Source of the DNA: Geotrypetes seraphini
Taxonomy: Eukaryota; Chordata; Amphibia; Gymnophiona; Dermophiidae
Reading direction: 5' to 3'
NCBI RefSeq assembly: GCF_902459505.1
Contig: NC_047095.1
Span: forward strand, 21,094,664 to 21,158,663
Length of the DNA stretch: 64,000 nucleotides
Shown here: positions 32,701-42,765 of the stretch, in pieces
Layout: each line of letters begins with the position of its first letter
Numbering within the stretch: the stretch's first letter is position 1
Notes under the pieces: generated by a model
The model's database searches: none
What the model was told of the DNA's origin: nothing
The model's input: the letters and a program-made list of their open reading frames with translations, nothing else
Translations under genes and position numbers: made by a program

Positions 32701-35700
32701 AGGTATGCTTTGAAATTGCTATTAATCAAGCCTATGGGAATATTGCATCTTTCTGCCACATTTTCTTGGTCTCTGGCTGTAATACTTGGTACTTGAGGAT
32801 CTTCTTGAGCCACAAAAGAATCACCTACAACAGAGCAGCCTTTGGGTGTGGGTCCATGGCTGGCCTTGCACTATAAATCGATGCTGTTCTGGTGTTTTTC
32901 TCCTTTGCCACTATGGCCAGTTTTCTTGATCGGGCTTTTTATTGGTCAGAATAAGAATGTCTCAGGTGATCCCAACTTCTTTGCTCTCCATAATTCTCTT
33001 AGGGCCATGATCCCAGTAGAATGATGCTCGTGTTTGCAAAGTTTGCAGTGGATGCGACATGCCACTTTAGTTTGCCTTTCTGTATAGAAATGTTCTTTCC
33101 TCGTTTGTAACAGCATTTTTTTAATGATAGGAAGAAAAATGGTGCAAGTGATCTAGCAATTTTTCTTCCATGACTGCCAGGGAAAGCATTTGCCAGTTCA
33201 AGTTCATTTGACCAGTTAAGCTGCTCAAAGTGGAATTTATAAACACGGGCCCATGTCTGCTGTCGTTTGCACTGAGAAGTCTTTTTAACCCCTCAACACT
33301 CATTGTTACCTACAGATGATAGCTATTAATAATGGTGTATAATTACCAGTACATTGTTTATAATTTTACTTTTCCATTGCAGACACTTGAATATAGATCT
33401 AATATTTTGAATCGAGCCATTGTTATGCTTGCAACGTATAAAGGCAGTTGATAATTTTCAAAAACCCTTAAAGTGAAATAGTTCGTATAAAAATATTTTG
33501 CAACTTGATAAATCTTTAAAACTTTTAAAAGGAAATTGATTAACTTTTTGCTCTGACCTTATAAGAACATAAGAATAGCCTTACTGGATCAGACCAATGG
33601 TCCATCAAGCTCAGTAGCCCGTTCTCACGGTGGCCAATCCAGGTCCCTAGTGCCTGGCCAAAACCCAAGGAGTAGCAATATTCCATGCTACCGATCCAGG
33701 GCAAGCAATGGCTTCTTTGAAGACCTGTTTCTATAAGGCGAAATATACCTGAGTAAATTGACTGCCAAAAGTTTTCCTTCCTTAAACCTAGAAAAAGAGA
33801 AAAAGGCAGATAAAGACGATATGGCCTATCCAGATTGTCCATCTACTCTCACTTTCATTCCCTTAGGGAGCCTGTGTAATTGGCCCAAGCTTTCTTGAAG
33901 TCAGAAATCGTCTTTGTCTCCACCATGCTGAAAAGATGCATGGTGGTCCACATCGGGAAAAAACAAGCCAAAACTGCAGATATGTACAACGATGTAGGCA
34001 AAATTTATTGTGACAACCAAACTATATATTAAAACCTTTTTACCAAACAGTGGTACAGATATAACATAAAACACAATATTAAAAATACAATATTATAAAC
34101 AGATATAATAATAATAAAAGTAAAAAGATCACAAATTTTTAATGTTGTGTTATTTTATAATATTGTTTTTATTATTACTTTACCATCTTTTTACCTTTAT
34201 TATTATTATATCTGTTTATAAATATTGTATTTTTAATATTGTGTTTTATGTTATATCTGTAGCTAATAGGACCCCTGATGAAGGTTGTCCGAAACACGGA
34301 CCGTGTTGGGTCCCCTGTTTGGTAAAAAGATTTTAATATATAGTTTGGTTGTCACAATAAATTTTGCCTACATCGTTGTACATATCTGCAGTTTTGGCTT
34401 GTTTTTTCCTAGTTGGTTTTTTCACTGCAGACAAGGTTGGACTCCCCTCTTTTTGGTTCTGGTGGTCCACATCTGCACAACTTCCTCTGCATTTAGGGGA
34501 GGATTTCTTGAGAAAATAATTCACACAGACCGTGCATGCATCGTCCTCTATTAAAATTCTACCAGTACAAAAAACATCTGTAAAGGTCTGGTGGGGATAG
34601 GGGAGGACCTACAGAAATGGGAAATAGTATATACGCATTCTTTCCCATTAAAGCTTGCCGCAAAGTCTATGAGTAAAAAAAGTGCTGGTTAAACTTTGCA
34701 GCAAAGCAATTTAACAGTTAACCGTAAGGCAGCACATTGACCTGTAGAACGCTAATCACCGAGATTGTGGCATTTTCTTCCTTTTGAGCAATTTGAAATG
34801 GGTGAAAACCATGCCTGTAAATGTGTTAAAGAATGCTTGAAGCTGGACTGGTACTTTTTTAAAAGCTGTTAAGTCTTTTTTTTTTTTTTTTGTTCCTTAG
34901 AAAAGAAGGATGTTAGGTGGTCTAAGGCTGGTCATCAAGCAGTCCAAAATTACTATCCTTTAAACAAAAAAAAGTAAAACGGATATTCTCTACCCTAGTA
35001 GAGGAAGCATTCTCAAGTTTTCTCGTAGACTTAACTTTTCGCTTTGTTACATAGGCCCTCTTTTACTAAGATGCGCTGACTGATTAGCGCACACTAATCG
35101 ATTTTACGTGTTCTAAACGCTAACGTGTGCATGTTAGTCTATGGATGCGTTAGCGTTTAGCGTGTGCTAATCGGTTAGCGCACCTTAGTAAAAGAGGGGG
35201 ATAGTGTCAGGCGTGTCCAGGTTTTATCATTCGGCGCCAGTGATTTTAATGCCAGGATGATGTGTTCCATTGTATTGTGCAAGCGGTGTCTCACTTCCGG
35301 CTCACCACACAATTGTTTCCCACGTACTCACCTTTATAGGACCCCCAGGGACCCCTGAAGAAGACTTTTTTGTCGAAACGCGGACCATGTTGGGTCCTGT
35401 ATCCTTAGCGGACTAGATCCTTTAGGGCTCTTATGTGGATGATTTACTTTTATGTGGATGGAATTATTTTATGTGGATGATTTCAGTGTACCTTTGGAAC
35501 TTTGACACTTTCAAATAAAGTCCATTTAGGAACATCGTCACTCCACAGAGTTTTTTTTTGGTTTTCTCTGATGTGTTCCATTGCCACAATTAAATTTTCT
35601 TCCTGCAAATTCAGAATATAAACTTCTTGGTCCTCATCACTGGCGACATTGATATTTTTGTTTAATTATCAGGTAAAAAGGAAAAGTTAATGGGCATCTT

Positions 35701-38700
35701 ATGATTAATAATGATAAGTAACGGAGAAGGTGTGACTGGTGCAGTTTGATGCGATGGGCTAATCCTGCATTTTGGAAAAGGTGGAATCAGGAAATGGCCG
35801 ATTGCCATTCTTACAGCAGCAGCTCACAAAGGTTGCCTGTAGCAGTGTGAGATCAGGGCTGTAGTGCAGCCCACCATAGCACGATTAGGAAAACTGTTCC
35901 TGAAATCCTAACATCTTTGTTTCTAAGCCTTGGTCCATTCTTTTTATTTCAGTAAAAGATCAAACTGGAAAAAGACATGCATATACACCAAAGGAACAGA
36001 ATGTGATGTTACAAATCTAGTACAGGATGTGAACGACACATATACCGCTCACATCTTCTCTGAGGTAGCAACGGAAGATGAGATCGGTGTGGAAGAGCTT
36101 CCCTATTCTAATTCTGAGCCTTTTACACCCTACAAGCAAAGTAAGTGGAACAATATTTTCAAATATTATAGCCCTTGTCCTACACCTAAGACTGGATTTC
36201 AACCATGTAGAATATTTTTTAAATCAGTACGGTGGTGGAGATATAAATATATTTTCATGAAAAGAACATGCTGATGGAGCTTGCAGGCACTGTTTTCATA
36301 TTAGTAGATGCATTAAAGACAACCAGCCTTTGTCACTATAAGAGCACCTGTAAGAGTATTAAAGAACAAAATTCTATATACAGTGCAAACAAATTGGCAC
36401 TGAAAAAAGAGTGCTGAGTGCCAGTCTATAAATGGCATTCCAAGTTGGGTACTGTTTATAGACAGAGCCAGGAACTGTGCCTAACTTTTAAAATTTAAGC
36501 ACGGGGATGTACACAATGGTGTAGTAAGTGAGGGGGTCGGGGCAGACCGCCCCGGGTGTTTGGTTAGAGCTTGGTGGGGGCATGCCCCTCCATGCCACAC
36601 TCACACCCTCCCTTTCCCACCCCGAACCTCTTTAAATCTTCACCAGTCCGAGCAACCACTCTGGCCTTCTGCTTGCGTCGGCCTGGCTCCCTCTGAAATC
36701 ACTTCTGGATCACAGGGCCAGGAAGTGACATCAAAGTGATAGCCAGCATAAACTGCTTGTACTGGCAAAGATTGAAAGAGGTGCGGAGGTTGGAAGGGAG
36801 GGCGCAAGTGTGTTGCGGAAGGAGCGGGGGGAGGGGCAGCAAGGAGGGCGCAGGGGGCGTCACCACTCCGAAATCCTCCTACCCTGTTACCTCACTGGAT
36901 GTACATCAGTTGAAACCTGGCATAAATTCCCAAGCCCAAATTGGATGTATTCTATAACAGTGTATGCAAATTCTTGGATGTCCACGCCCCCTTTTCAGAT
37001 CTGCGCACTAGAATTCCCATGCACCTCTTTTTTTAAAATGCCTAAAAAGATGCAGACTACTACTTCTACATAAATTAATTATTGGTGCTAATTGGTAACA
37101 ATTATGGTTCGGTTATTGGCTCTGACTGGTTCATTGTTCAATTAAATTGTGTACAAATTGGGCACTTGTCCAAATTTCCTCACACAATTTTGAGCGCTAC
37201 TTATAGAATTTGGGGGAATATGTCTGATCCTGCTTATGGAGTTGCTGTAAGTCAAGGACTTAAATGTGTAGAGCTAAATATTATTGTGCAGCATTGGTCT
37301 CCCAACCTAAAGAAGGATATAAAACTGCTGGAGAGGGTGTAGAGGCGGGCAACGAAGCTAGTAAAAGGTATGGAGAACTTGGATTATGAAGAACCATTTA
37401 GGACACTGGGACTGTTCTCCCTTGAGAAAAGAAGACTGCGAGGGGATATGATCGAGACTTTCAAAATACTGAAAGGAATCGACAAAATAGAGCAGGAAAA
37501 AGTTATTTACGATGTCCAATGTGACTCGGACAAGAGGACATGGACTGAAGCTAAGGGGGGGCAAGTCCAGGACAAATATCATAGGAAGTTCTGCTTCAAA
37601 TATCAGGAAGTTCTGCTTCACGCAACGAGTGGTGGACATCTGGAATGCTCTCCCAGAGGAGGTTATTGCGGAATCCACCGTTCTAGGATTTAAAGGCAAG
37701 CTAGATGCATATCTTCTTGCAAGGCACATAGAAAGATACGGGTGACTAAGGTTACGCCAGGGTACACCTGTCTGGGCCTCCGCGTGCGCAGATCGCCGGA
37801 CTTGATGGACCTAAGGTTTGATCCGGAGATGGCAGTTCTTATGTTCTTATTGAAGGTAGCACATAGTTCTTTGGATTTGTAATGAGGGTTATGCTGCACA
37901 TGTCAGGAGATGAGTTGTCATATGTACATTATGTAAACACGAGAGCATCTGTAATTTCAGTTGCAGATGTATAATTATGCATTAACTTGTCAGGACTATT
38001 AAGGTTACTTTCTGATATCCTGAAATGGAAGAAGGTTTTGAAAACAACTTTGTTTATGGAGGCTTTTAATGATGTAAGTTGGGATACTAATTTTGTGCAT
38101 TTTAGATGAGTTTGTTTTGTTTATTTGTATGTTATATGATAATTATGTTTATATTTCATAAACCGCTTAGGTTTAAATGGGTTAGAAATCTTTTAAATAA
38201 ATAGTTTGGGAAGCTAGAAAGGTAATGATTATCTAAATGGGCTTATAAATAGGTCCCATTATGCATTTCCAATGCTGCCTTAATTCTTATCTGAGCAGTG
38301 CTTTGTTTTATGCCTGGATGTGAATATAAATGCATTTGGAGGAAAAAAAAAATTCAGCTAATCTGCAGTTGTGTTATGGGTCAGATGAACTGGAGACAGC
38401 AATTTCTTAACTCTAGCAGCAGATTGAAAGCTACTGTGTCACAATCATGCATTTCTGCAGGAAGAGAAGAAAAAGGCCCCACTTGAATAGAAGTTGCTCC
38501 GCCCACCATAGGAAGCCAAAATCATATGGAAGGTTTTTCTTTTGACTGAAATTTAGCTGGGTATTTATCAATTACAGAAAGGCTGGCAATAAAGGAGTTA
38601 CAGCAACCATTCAAAGAATGCTATTTGGTGACCTGGCTATAAGCTTTTATGTAATGATTTTTGTCATTAAACTGACCAGAGGTTATTCTATTTATTGCCC

Positions 38701-41700
38701 CATAACTATGATTTATATACTTATGGGAGAGCTCTAGTGCATGTTAATGCGTAGACAACTAACAAACCTTTAGCAAAAGGTATAAAAAGTTAATTTGTAT
38801 TCTCTATATTAATGCCATTTTAAAGCATTCAATTATTTCTTAGAGTTATATAGTAGTTACTACAGTAGTTTGTCCTTTACCAGATCATTTATAAAGGCAG
38901 TGTTTCTTGTAAAAGTATAGAAATAGGAATTCAGTGTAAAAGTAGGGCAGCTTATAAAGTGTTAAGTGACTTGCCCAGAGTCACGAAGAATTGCAGTGGG
39001 AATTGAACTCTCAACCTCAGGATGCTGAGGCGGCTGCTCTAACTACTAGGCCACACCTCCACAATTTGGCTTTATTATTATTATTTATTTTTTGTATGTG
39101 TGTTATCCGCTTTGAACTTCGTTTGATGAGGATATTGTGGGACAGAAGAATTCCATTTACACAATGTGTGTAGTTATAGATATTAGATGACAGTGGAATG
39201 TAAGGAATTTTATCTTCTCTGGTAGCTTTGCTGTTCAAGTGGTAAATCTTGAGACTGAGCATACCGACTCAGTCTCAACCAGCTCCCTTCAAATGTACCA
39301 CCTGGCACTATGAGGGGGTGCTGAAAAATTCTCAGCCCAACCAAGAAGAGAATGACGTGGATATGGTTCAATCAATGATTTGAAACAATGTCAAAACACA
39401 GAATGTTGTTTCTGCAAATTGGCACTCAACAAAATAAGATAACACTCTTTTCAGCTACAGTGGCAACATAATGCTCAGAATTTAGGAAGTTGGCTGGTTA
39501 GGCTGAGAACTTTTCGGCACCTCCTCGTATGTAATAAAAGTGAGCAAAGTATGGGACAATCAAGCCATTGTGGCATCACTGATGAGGTTGGCTCTTATTG
39601 GTGGCATGAGGCATTATGACATCACAATCTCAGATCTGGTTACCAGAGACTGAAACTCTTCATACAATGAGGAGGCTGAAAAGTTCTCAGCCTAACTAAG
39701 AAGAGAATGACATGGCTATGGTTCAATCAATGATCTGAAACTGTCAAAAAAAAGAATTTTGTTTTTACAAATTGGCCCTTAACGAAATAAGATAACACTC
39801 TTTTCAGCTACAGTGATAAAACAACGCTCAGAATTTAGGAAGTTGGTTGGTTGGACTTAGAACTTTTCAGCACTCCCTCATATATTGTGCTCCTGCTAGC
39901 TGGGAAAATTTTCAGAACCTTGCTGTATCAGGCTTTACTTGCTGTGAGTGTATTCTGAAGAGGTTTCTTTTTCTGTTGTAGCAATTATCGGAAAACCGGG
40001 AATTAAAAGCTTCCAATATAACACAGACCACACTAAGTTGCATGTGGTTATTGAAGATCCAAGTACACCTTATAAACTTCCCAGTGGGACTTTGAAAACT
40101 ATCCGAGAGATCTTTAAAGATGACCTGAAATACACCATCTATTACTGGAGAGCATCCAGCACGGGCCGGGTAAGAGGATTGCTACTTTTAGCAGCCAGAT
40201 GTATTTTCATGTCAGGAGTTGAATGGAGATAAACTGTATGCTCAGAGGAACGCACTCATTATGAACTTTCTTCTTTACAGAAACAGGAAAGCACAAACAC
40301 TAATGAAATTGAAATCCATGTTGATAAAGGGGAAAACTACTGCTTCTATGCACAAGCAACTATTCCTTCCCGCAAGGAGCTCCGCAACAGTCAAGAAAGT
40401 CAAATTGTGTGCACCGGCCATGAAGGAAACTCTTTTAACGGTGTGTATCCTAGGAAGGCATGTAAAGGGATAGGAGGAAAATGAATTGCAAGTCTACTCT
40501 TTCCAAAAATACTAGGACAAGGGGGTCATGCAACAAACTGGAATTAAACTCTGGAATTTGATGCCAAAGAATGTGGTAAAAGCAGTTAGCTTAGCAGGGT
40601 TTAAAAAGGTTTGAATCATTTCCTTAAAGGAAAGACTACAAGCCATTATTATTAAGAGGGACTTTGGAAAAACCTCTGCTTATTTCTAGTATAAGCAGCA
40701 TAAAATCTGTTTTACTCTTTTGGGATCTTGCCAGGTACTTGTGACCTGGCTTGACATGGATGGAAACAGGATACTGGACTTGATAGACTTTCAGTCTATT
40801 CTGGTATAGCAACTCATTATTCTTATGTAACAGTGATTAGAATGCTTACCATGTTTCAGATAGTTCTGTAGGGCTTGCTAAACTAAGGGCCCTTTTATTA
40901 AGCTGCTTTAGGTGCTACCACACGCTTACTGCAGTTTACAAAATGGCTTCCAAAATGTGCAGCTTGGAATGTGTGTATATGCTGTGCCTTCTTGGAAATG
41001 GAGTCACACAATATAAGGTTAGAGCCTATGCCCCTTTGACATGGAAAGAATCTGTAAAGAACAGAACCCACATTCTCTTAAAAAATGTTTATATGACATA
41101 ATATTTTGACTTCAGACTAAATGAGAGAATAAAATCAATTTGGGTTGGATACTAGCTGAATCTGCTATTCTGCCTGCAATCTTTGGTAGATGTTTATTAG
41201 TAGGGATTGGAAGCTTGCGGTTATTCTTTTTTTAAGGAACAAGCTCTCTGCCTGAACTGTAAAATTACCCTACCGCAAGGGAGTATCTAACTATAGCAGT
41301 AATTCTAGGAAGCCACTGCTTACAATGTGAAGCTCCTAGAGCAGGGGTGTCCAATGTCGGTCCTCGAGGGCCGCAGTCCAGTTGGATTTTCAGGATTTCC
41401 CCAATGAATATACATGAGGTCTATTTGCATGCACTGCTTTCATTGTATGCTAATAGATCTCATGCATATTCATTGGGGAAATCCTGAAAACCCGACTGGA
41501 TTGCGGCCCTCGAGGACCGACATTGGACACCCCTGTCCTAGAGAATGACACGGGGATAAAGTTGTCTCCGTTCCCATGGGATCTAGCTCCATCCCCATCC
41601 CATCCTTGCGAGTTCTGTCCCTACCCCATCCTTGCAAGCTCTGGCCTCATATTAAGTGTTTGAGGTTTGTGCAGATGACGACAGAGCTGGCAGGGAGAGA

Positions 41701-42765
41701 ACTCACGGGGATGGGACGGGGATGAAGATAGATGGCCGCTCTCGTATCCTTTTGTTTGGTCTAAAAACAAGAGAATTCCATAAAGAAAGAAAAATGATTA
41801 AGCTGCATTGCTCTTCTGCGGTTGGTTATTGAAGACGTATTGCGATTATTCCTCTTTCCCACACCACTGCAGTGCAGAGGAGCAGATTCAGCTGGGCCAC
41901 CAGCGTCTTTAAAGCTGGCAGTTCTGTTCAGTCATTACTTCTTATCTTATCTGAAGAGGTTTGGCTGAGGAAACTGTTCCAGACTTCTAAGTGGCAGGGT
42001 GTGTGTGCTCAGACTGAAACTTCTTGGGGACAAAGTTCATGTACAATAACTAAAAAAAAAAAAAAGCTAAGGCTCCTTTTCAAAGCACTAAACTTACAAA
42101 GCTCCATAGTAACATATGGAATTTTGTAAGTCTATGTGCTTTGAAAATGAGCACATTTATATACTATAAGAGAAAGTTTTCAGCCCAACCAATAAAGTCG
42201 GGGCAGTCTCCATTGAGGGCTATACACTAAGTCCAATGATTTTTTCACTTTTGGCGTTCCGTCGGAAATATACTGGCCAATTGGTAGAGCTGCTGCCTCC
42301 GCACCCCAATATTGTGGGATCAATCCCAGTGCTGCTGCTTGTGACCCTGGGCAAGTCCCTTAATTCTCCCCAGGTGCAAAATAAGTATCTGTATATGTAA
42401 ACTGCTTTGAATGTGTAACCACAAAGAGGCATTCCCCTCTCCCCTTCTAAACACAGCGGGATGTGAGGTGAATAGCAAAGATTTTCTGTTAATCAACCCC
42501 TAAATTGGTGGAGAAGCAGCTCTGCCAGAATACAATACAGGGCCTGACAATGAAGCTATTTTGTGTGTGGTGTTTTCACATGTGTACGACGCTGACCAAT
42601 CTTTGTTCCTTTTCAGACTATGGAATTGGTATGCTCGTTGCCATAGGCATTGCTGCGGTTGTGATCATCCTGCTGATTGTTGCTCTTTCTGTGACACTGT
42701 ACAAGTGCAGGAAATTAAAAAATGAAGAAAAGGCCAAAGAGAACAAGTCGCTGAATTATATTTAA
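29698..42765 (+). CDS. F3: Tissue factor (coagulation factor III), six coding exons
   Basis: F3 is the membrane receptor for factor VII/VIIa and starts the extrinsic clotting pathway. Joining 29698-29761, 30785-30899, 35953-36140, 39982-40169, 40281-40440 and 42617-42765 gives 287 codons plus a stop (human: 295). A signal peptide ([12 protein letters not shown]...) spans about residues 1-21. Two fibronectin type III domains follow (about 28-122 and 124-232), then a transmembrane helix (about 243-266) and a short basic tail. Both disulfide pairs are kept (C69-C77 and C206-C229), as are the NFKTILEW motif, the TECD aspartate (D78) and a tail cysteine (C269) like the palmitoylated one in human. 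N31-I-T matches the first human glycosylation site. The human WKS motifs read WSS, WKK and WRA. Intron phases 1-2-1-0-1 match class II cytokine-receptor genes. Confidence 0.98.
30205..30636. mobile_element. Mariner-type MITE in F3 intron 1, with nested foldback
   Basis: TA precedes CCAGGGGGTGCTGAAAAGTT at 30205, and the right end CTGAGAACTTTTCA..CCCCC is followed by TA at 30637. The interior is related to the copies at 39311 and 39668. A second foldback with CCTTTTACAAAACCGCGG at its left and CCGCGGTTTTGTTAAAGG at its right (about 30305-30484) is inserted in it, next to a long C run. Confidence 0.82.
30785..30899 (+). CDS. F3: F3 exon 2, first half of FNIII domain 1
   Basis: Acceptor TTGCAG and donor GTAAGT. 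It encodes residues 22-60, including [20 protein letters not shown] and the YTVEIAG strand. Lysine 40 corresponds to human K20, a main factor VIIa contact. Confidence 0.97.
31140..31250. mobile_element. Harbinger-type MITE in F3 intron 2
   Basis: It starts GGGTCCTTTAACTAAGGTGT and ends ACACCTTAGTAAAAGAGGGG, with TTA at both sides. The inner word TCTATGGACGCGTTAG is shared with the copies at 12029 and 35054, so these three form a sub-family. Confidence 0.85.
32548..32652 (+). mobile_element. L2-type SINE/LINE tail in F3 intron 2
   Basis: TTAGATTGTAAGCTCTACTG, AAGGGACCG, TATCAGTATTATAGAAATG and AGTAGTAG follow the same order as at 9867 and 21325. Confidence 0.65.
33559..33940 (-). mobile_element. 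CR1-type 3' end, antisense, F3 intron 2
   Basis: It opens with ATAAGAACATAAGAATAGCC and GGATCAGACCAATGGTCC, the reverse of a CR1 tail. It continues through GGCAGATAAAGACGATATGG and TTTGTCTCCACCATGCTG, blocks common in CR1 3' regions. The hammerhead-bearing foldback at 33955 is inserted at its far end. Confidence 0.75.
33955..34459. mobile_element. Hammerhead-bearing foldback, 14-bp duplication
   Basis: The direct repeat TGGTGGTCCACATC lies at 33941-33954 and 34460-34473. Between the repeats, a left arm (33957-34130) is inverted in the right arm (about 34200-34408); for example CAAGCCAAAACTGCAGATAT and AACCAAACTATATATTAAAA recur reversed. The right arm carries a hammerhead-like motif (34269-34313); the left arm lacks just that block of about 50 bases. 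No reading frame is present. I infer a head-to-head dimer of a short Penelope-related element. Confidence 0.8.
34269..34313 (+). ncRNA. Hammerhead-like ribozyme motif A
   Basis: Stem I is GGACCC (34269-34274) with GGGTCC (34308-34313), six perfect pairs. The core is CTGATGA (34275-34281) and GAA (34291-34293). Stem II is GG/CC with an extra A before it. Stem III is ACAC (34294-34297) with GTGT (34303-34306). The cleavage-site base is T34307 (a GTT triplet). The ends open in stem I (type I), as known for Penelope-element hammerheads. Stem II is very short, so activity is uncertain. Confidence 0.72.
35054..35200. mobile_element. Harbinger-type MITE in F3 intron 2, ATA duplication
   Basis: It starts GGCCCTCTTTTACTAAGATG and ends CACCTTAGTAAAAGAGGGGG, with ATA at 35051-35053 and 35201-35203. 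The arms pair almost throughout (GATTAGCGCACACTAATCG and its partner). This is one of the best-preserved copies. Confidence 0.9.
35273..35568 (+). mobile_element. Short hammerhead-bearing element, 15-bp duplication
   Basis: TGATGTGTTCCATTG is repeated exactly at 35258-35272 and 35569-35583. The 296-bp unit between has a hammerhead-like motif at 35349-35397 and a 3' part with TTCAAATAAAGTCCATTTAG and a T run. There is no coding frame. It is the smallest single unit of this group in the window. Confidence 0.8.
35349..35397 (+). ncRNA. Hammerhead-like ribozyme motif B
   Basis: Stem I is GGACCC (35349-35354) with GGGTCC (35392-35397). The core is CTGAAGA (35355-35361) and GAA (35375-35377). Stem II is GAC (35363-35365) with GTC (35372-35374), again after one extra A. 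Stem III is short, ACG with TGT by one wobble pair. The cleavage-site base is T35391. Confidence 0.68.
35953..36140 (+). CDS. F3: F3 exon 3, second half of FNIII domain 1
   Basis: Acceptor TTTCAG and donor GTAAGT. It encodes residues 60-122, starting [18 protein letters not shown] and ending SEPFTPYKQ. It contains the first disulfide (C69-C77) and D78, the equivalent of human D58. The open frame continues past the donor by chance. Confidence 0.97.
36141..37280. other. F3 intron 3, left part, no gene seen
   Basis: Apart from a GC-rich stretch at about 36519-36850 starting ATGGTGTAGTAAG, which resembles 320 and 4702, nothing is recognised. Confidence 0.35.
37284..37852 (+). mobile_element. CR1-type 3' fragment, F3 intron 3
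   Basis: The frames give [53 protein letters not shown] and [20 protein letters not shown] with frame changes. The tail ends GGCAGTTCTTATGTTCTTAT. The segment GGAAGTTCTGCTTCA.. is duplicated near 37590-37620. It differs from the 600-4331 copy, so it is another subfamily. Confidence 0.88.
37960..38210 (+). mobile_element. L2-type LINE tail, F3 intron 3
   Basis: TGGAAGAAGGTTTTGAAAAC fits the C-terminal lysine-rich end of an L2 ORF2. It is followed by AACCGCTTAGGTTTAAATGG and TTTTAAATAAATAG. Confidence 0.55.
38211..38945. other. F3 intron 3, middle part, no repeat recognised
   Basis: AT-rich, with no clear repeat ends or open frames of interest. Confidence 0.3.
38950..39062 (-). mobile_element. 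tRNA-derived SINE, antisense
   Basis: On the minus strand it begins GTGGAGGTGTGGCCTAGTAG, with an A-box-like TGGCCTAGTAGTTAGAGC and a B-box-like GAGTTCAATTCCC. It then runs into GTGACTCTGGGCAAGTCACT, the conserved body shared with 42330-42365. This matches a MIR-like SINE layout. Confidence 0.75.
39064..39185 (+). mobile_element. L2-type LINE tail
   Basis: TTATTATTATTATTTATTTT and TTATCCGCTTTGAACTTCG are typical of an L2-type end. Orientation is uncertain because the AT repeat stands on the left. Confidence 0.4.
39311..39527. mobile_element. Mariner-type MITE, F3 intron 3
   Basis: TA|TGAGGGGGTGCTGAAAAATT at the left and TTTTCGGCACCTCCTCG|TA at the right, with inverted CTCAGCCCAACC and GGTTAGGCTGAG. 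The interior (GATTTGAAACAATG, ATAAGATAACACTC) is shared with 39668-39880. Confidence 0.85.
39668..39880. mobile_element. Mariner-type MITE, second copy
   Basis: TGAGGAGGCTGAAAAGTTCT to AGAACTTTTCAGCACTCCCTCA, followed by TA. About 90 percent similar by eye to the copy 140 bp upstream, in the same orientation. Confidence 0.85.
39982..40169 (+). CDS. F3: F3 exon 4, first half of FNIII domain 2
   Basis: Acceptor TTGTAG and donor GTAAGA. It encodes [14 protein letters not shown] through [20 protein letters not shown] (residues 123-185). The REIF phenylalanine (F167) aligns with human F140, a factor VIIa contact. Confidence 0.97.
40281..40440 (+). CDS. F3: F3 exon 5, second half of FNIII domain 2
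   Basis: Acceptor TTACAG and donor GTGTGT. It encodes [20 protein letters not shown] and the second disulfide loop, C206 to C229, 24 residues inclusive as in human. The GRK at the exon 4/5 junction corresponds to the human lysine pair of the substrate exosite, with one lysine replaced by arginine. Confidence 0.97.
40500..40845 (+). mobile_element. CR1-type 3' tail, F3 intron 5
   Basis: GATCTTGCCAGGTACTTGTG, ACCTGGCTTG, ATGGAAACAGGATACTGGAC and CTTATTCTTATGT-like words are the CR1 tail in order. Upstream, GGGTTTAAAAAGGTTTGAAT is the coding end (GFKKFE-type). Confidence 0.75.
40887..40970. mobile_element. Harbinger-type MITE, left end only
   Basis: TAA|GGGCCCTTTTATTAAGCTGC matches the left ends of the other copies; the right half is missing. 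Confidence 0.5.
41342..41535. mobile_element. hAT-type palindromic MITE, perfect 8-bp duplication
   Basis: CAGGGGTGTCCAATGTCGGT to ACCGACATTGGACACCCCTG, with TCCTAGAG at 41334-41341 and 41536-41543. It is nearly identical to 18223-18414. The two arms carry GGATTTCCCCAATGAATA and its inverse, and the centre carries ATTTGCAT. Confidence 0.95.
42180..42252. mobile_element. Mariner-type MITE fragment
   Basis: TTTCAGCCCAACCAATAAAG and GGGGCAGTCTCCATTGAGGG match the left half of the element at 19307-19750; the rest is replaced by a SINE. Confidence 0.65.
42268..42425 (+). mobile_element. tRNA-derived SINE
   Basis: TGGCCAATTGGTAGAGCTGC is an A-box-like head and GGGATCAATCCCAG a B-box-like word. 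They are followed by CTTGTGACCCTGGGCAAGTC and TGTAAACTGCTTTGAATGTG. It is the sense counterpart of 38950-39062. Confidence 0.8.
42617..42765 (+). CDS. F3: F3 exon 6, membrane helix and tail
   Basis: The acceptor is TTTCAG. It encodes [20 protein letters not shown], the rest of the membrane helix, then [20 protein letters not shown] and a final isoleucine before TAA (42763-42765). The tail keeps the cysteine after the helix and an ENKSLN motif near the human ENSPLN. Confidence 0.97.

Noticed and set aside
36141-36274. Extension of F3 exon 3 beyond the GTAAGT donor
   Set aside because: The donor is perfect, the phase fits exon 4, and the extension has no similarity to tissue factor.
39017-39062. 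Possible tRNA gene on minus
   Set aside because: The boxes are degenerate and the sequence continues into a conserved SINE body, so it is a tRNA-derived SINE.
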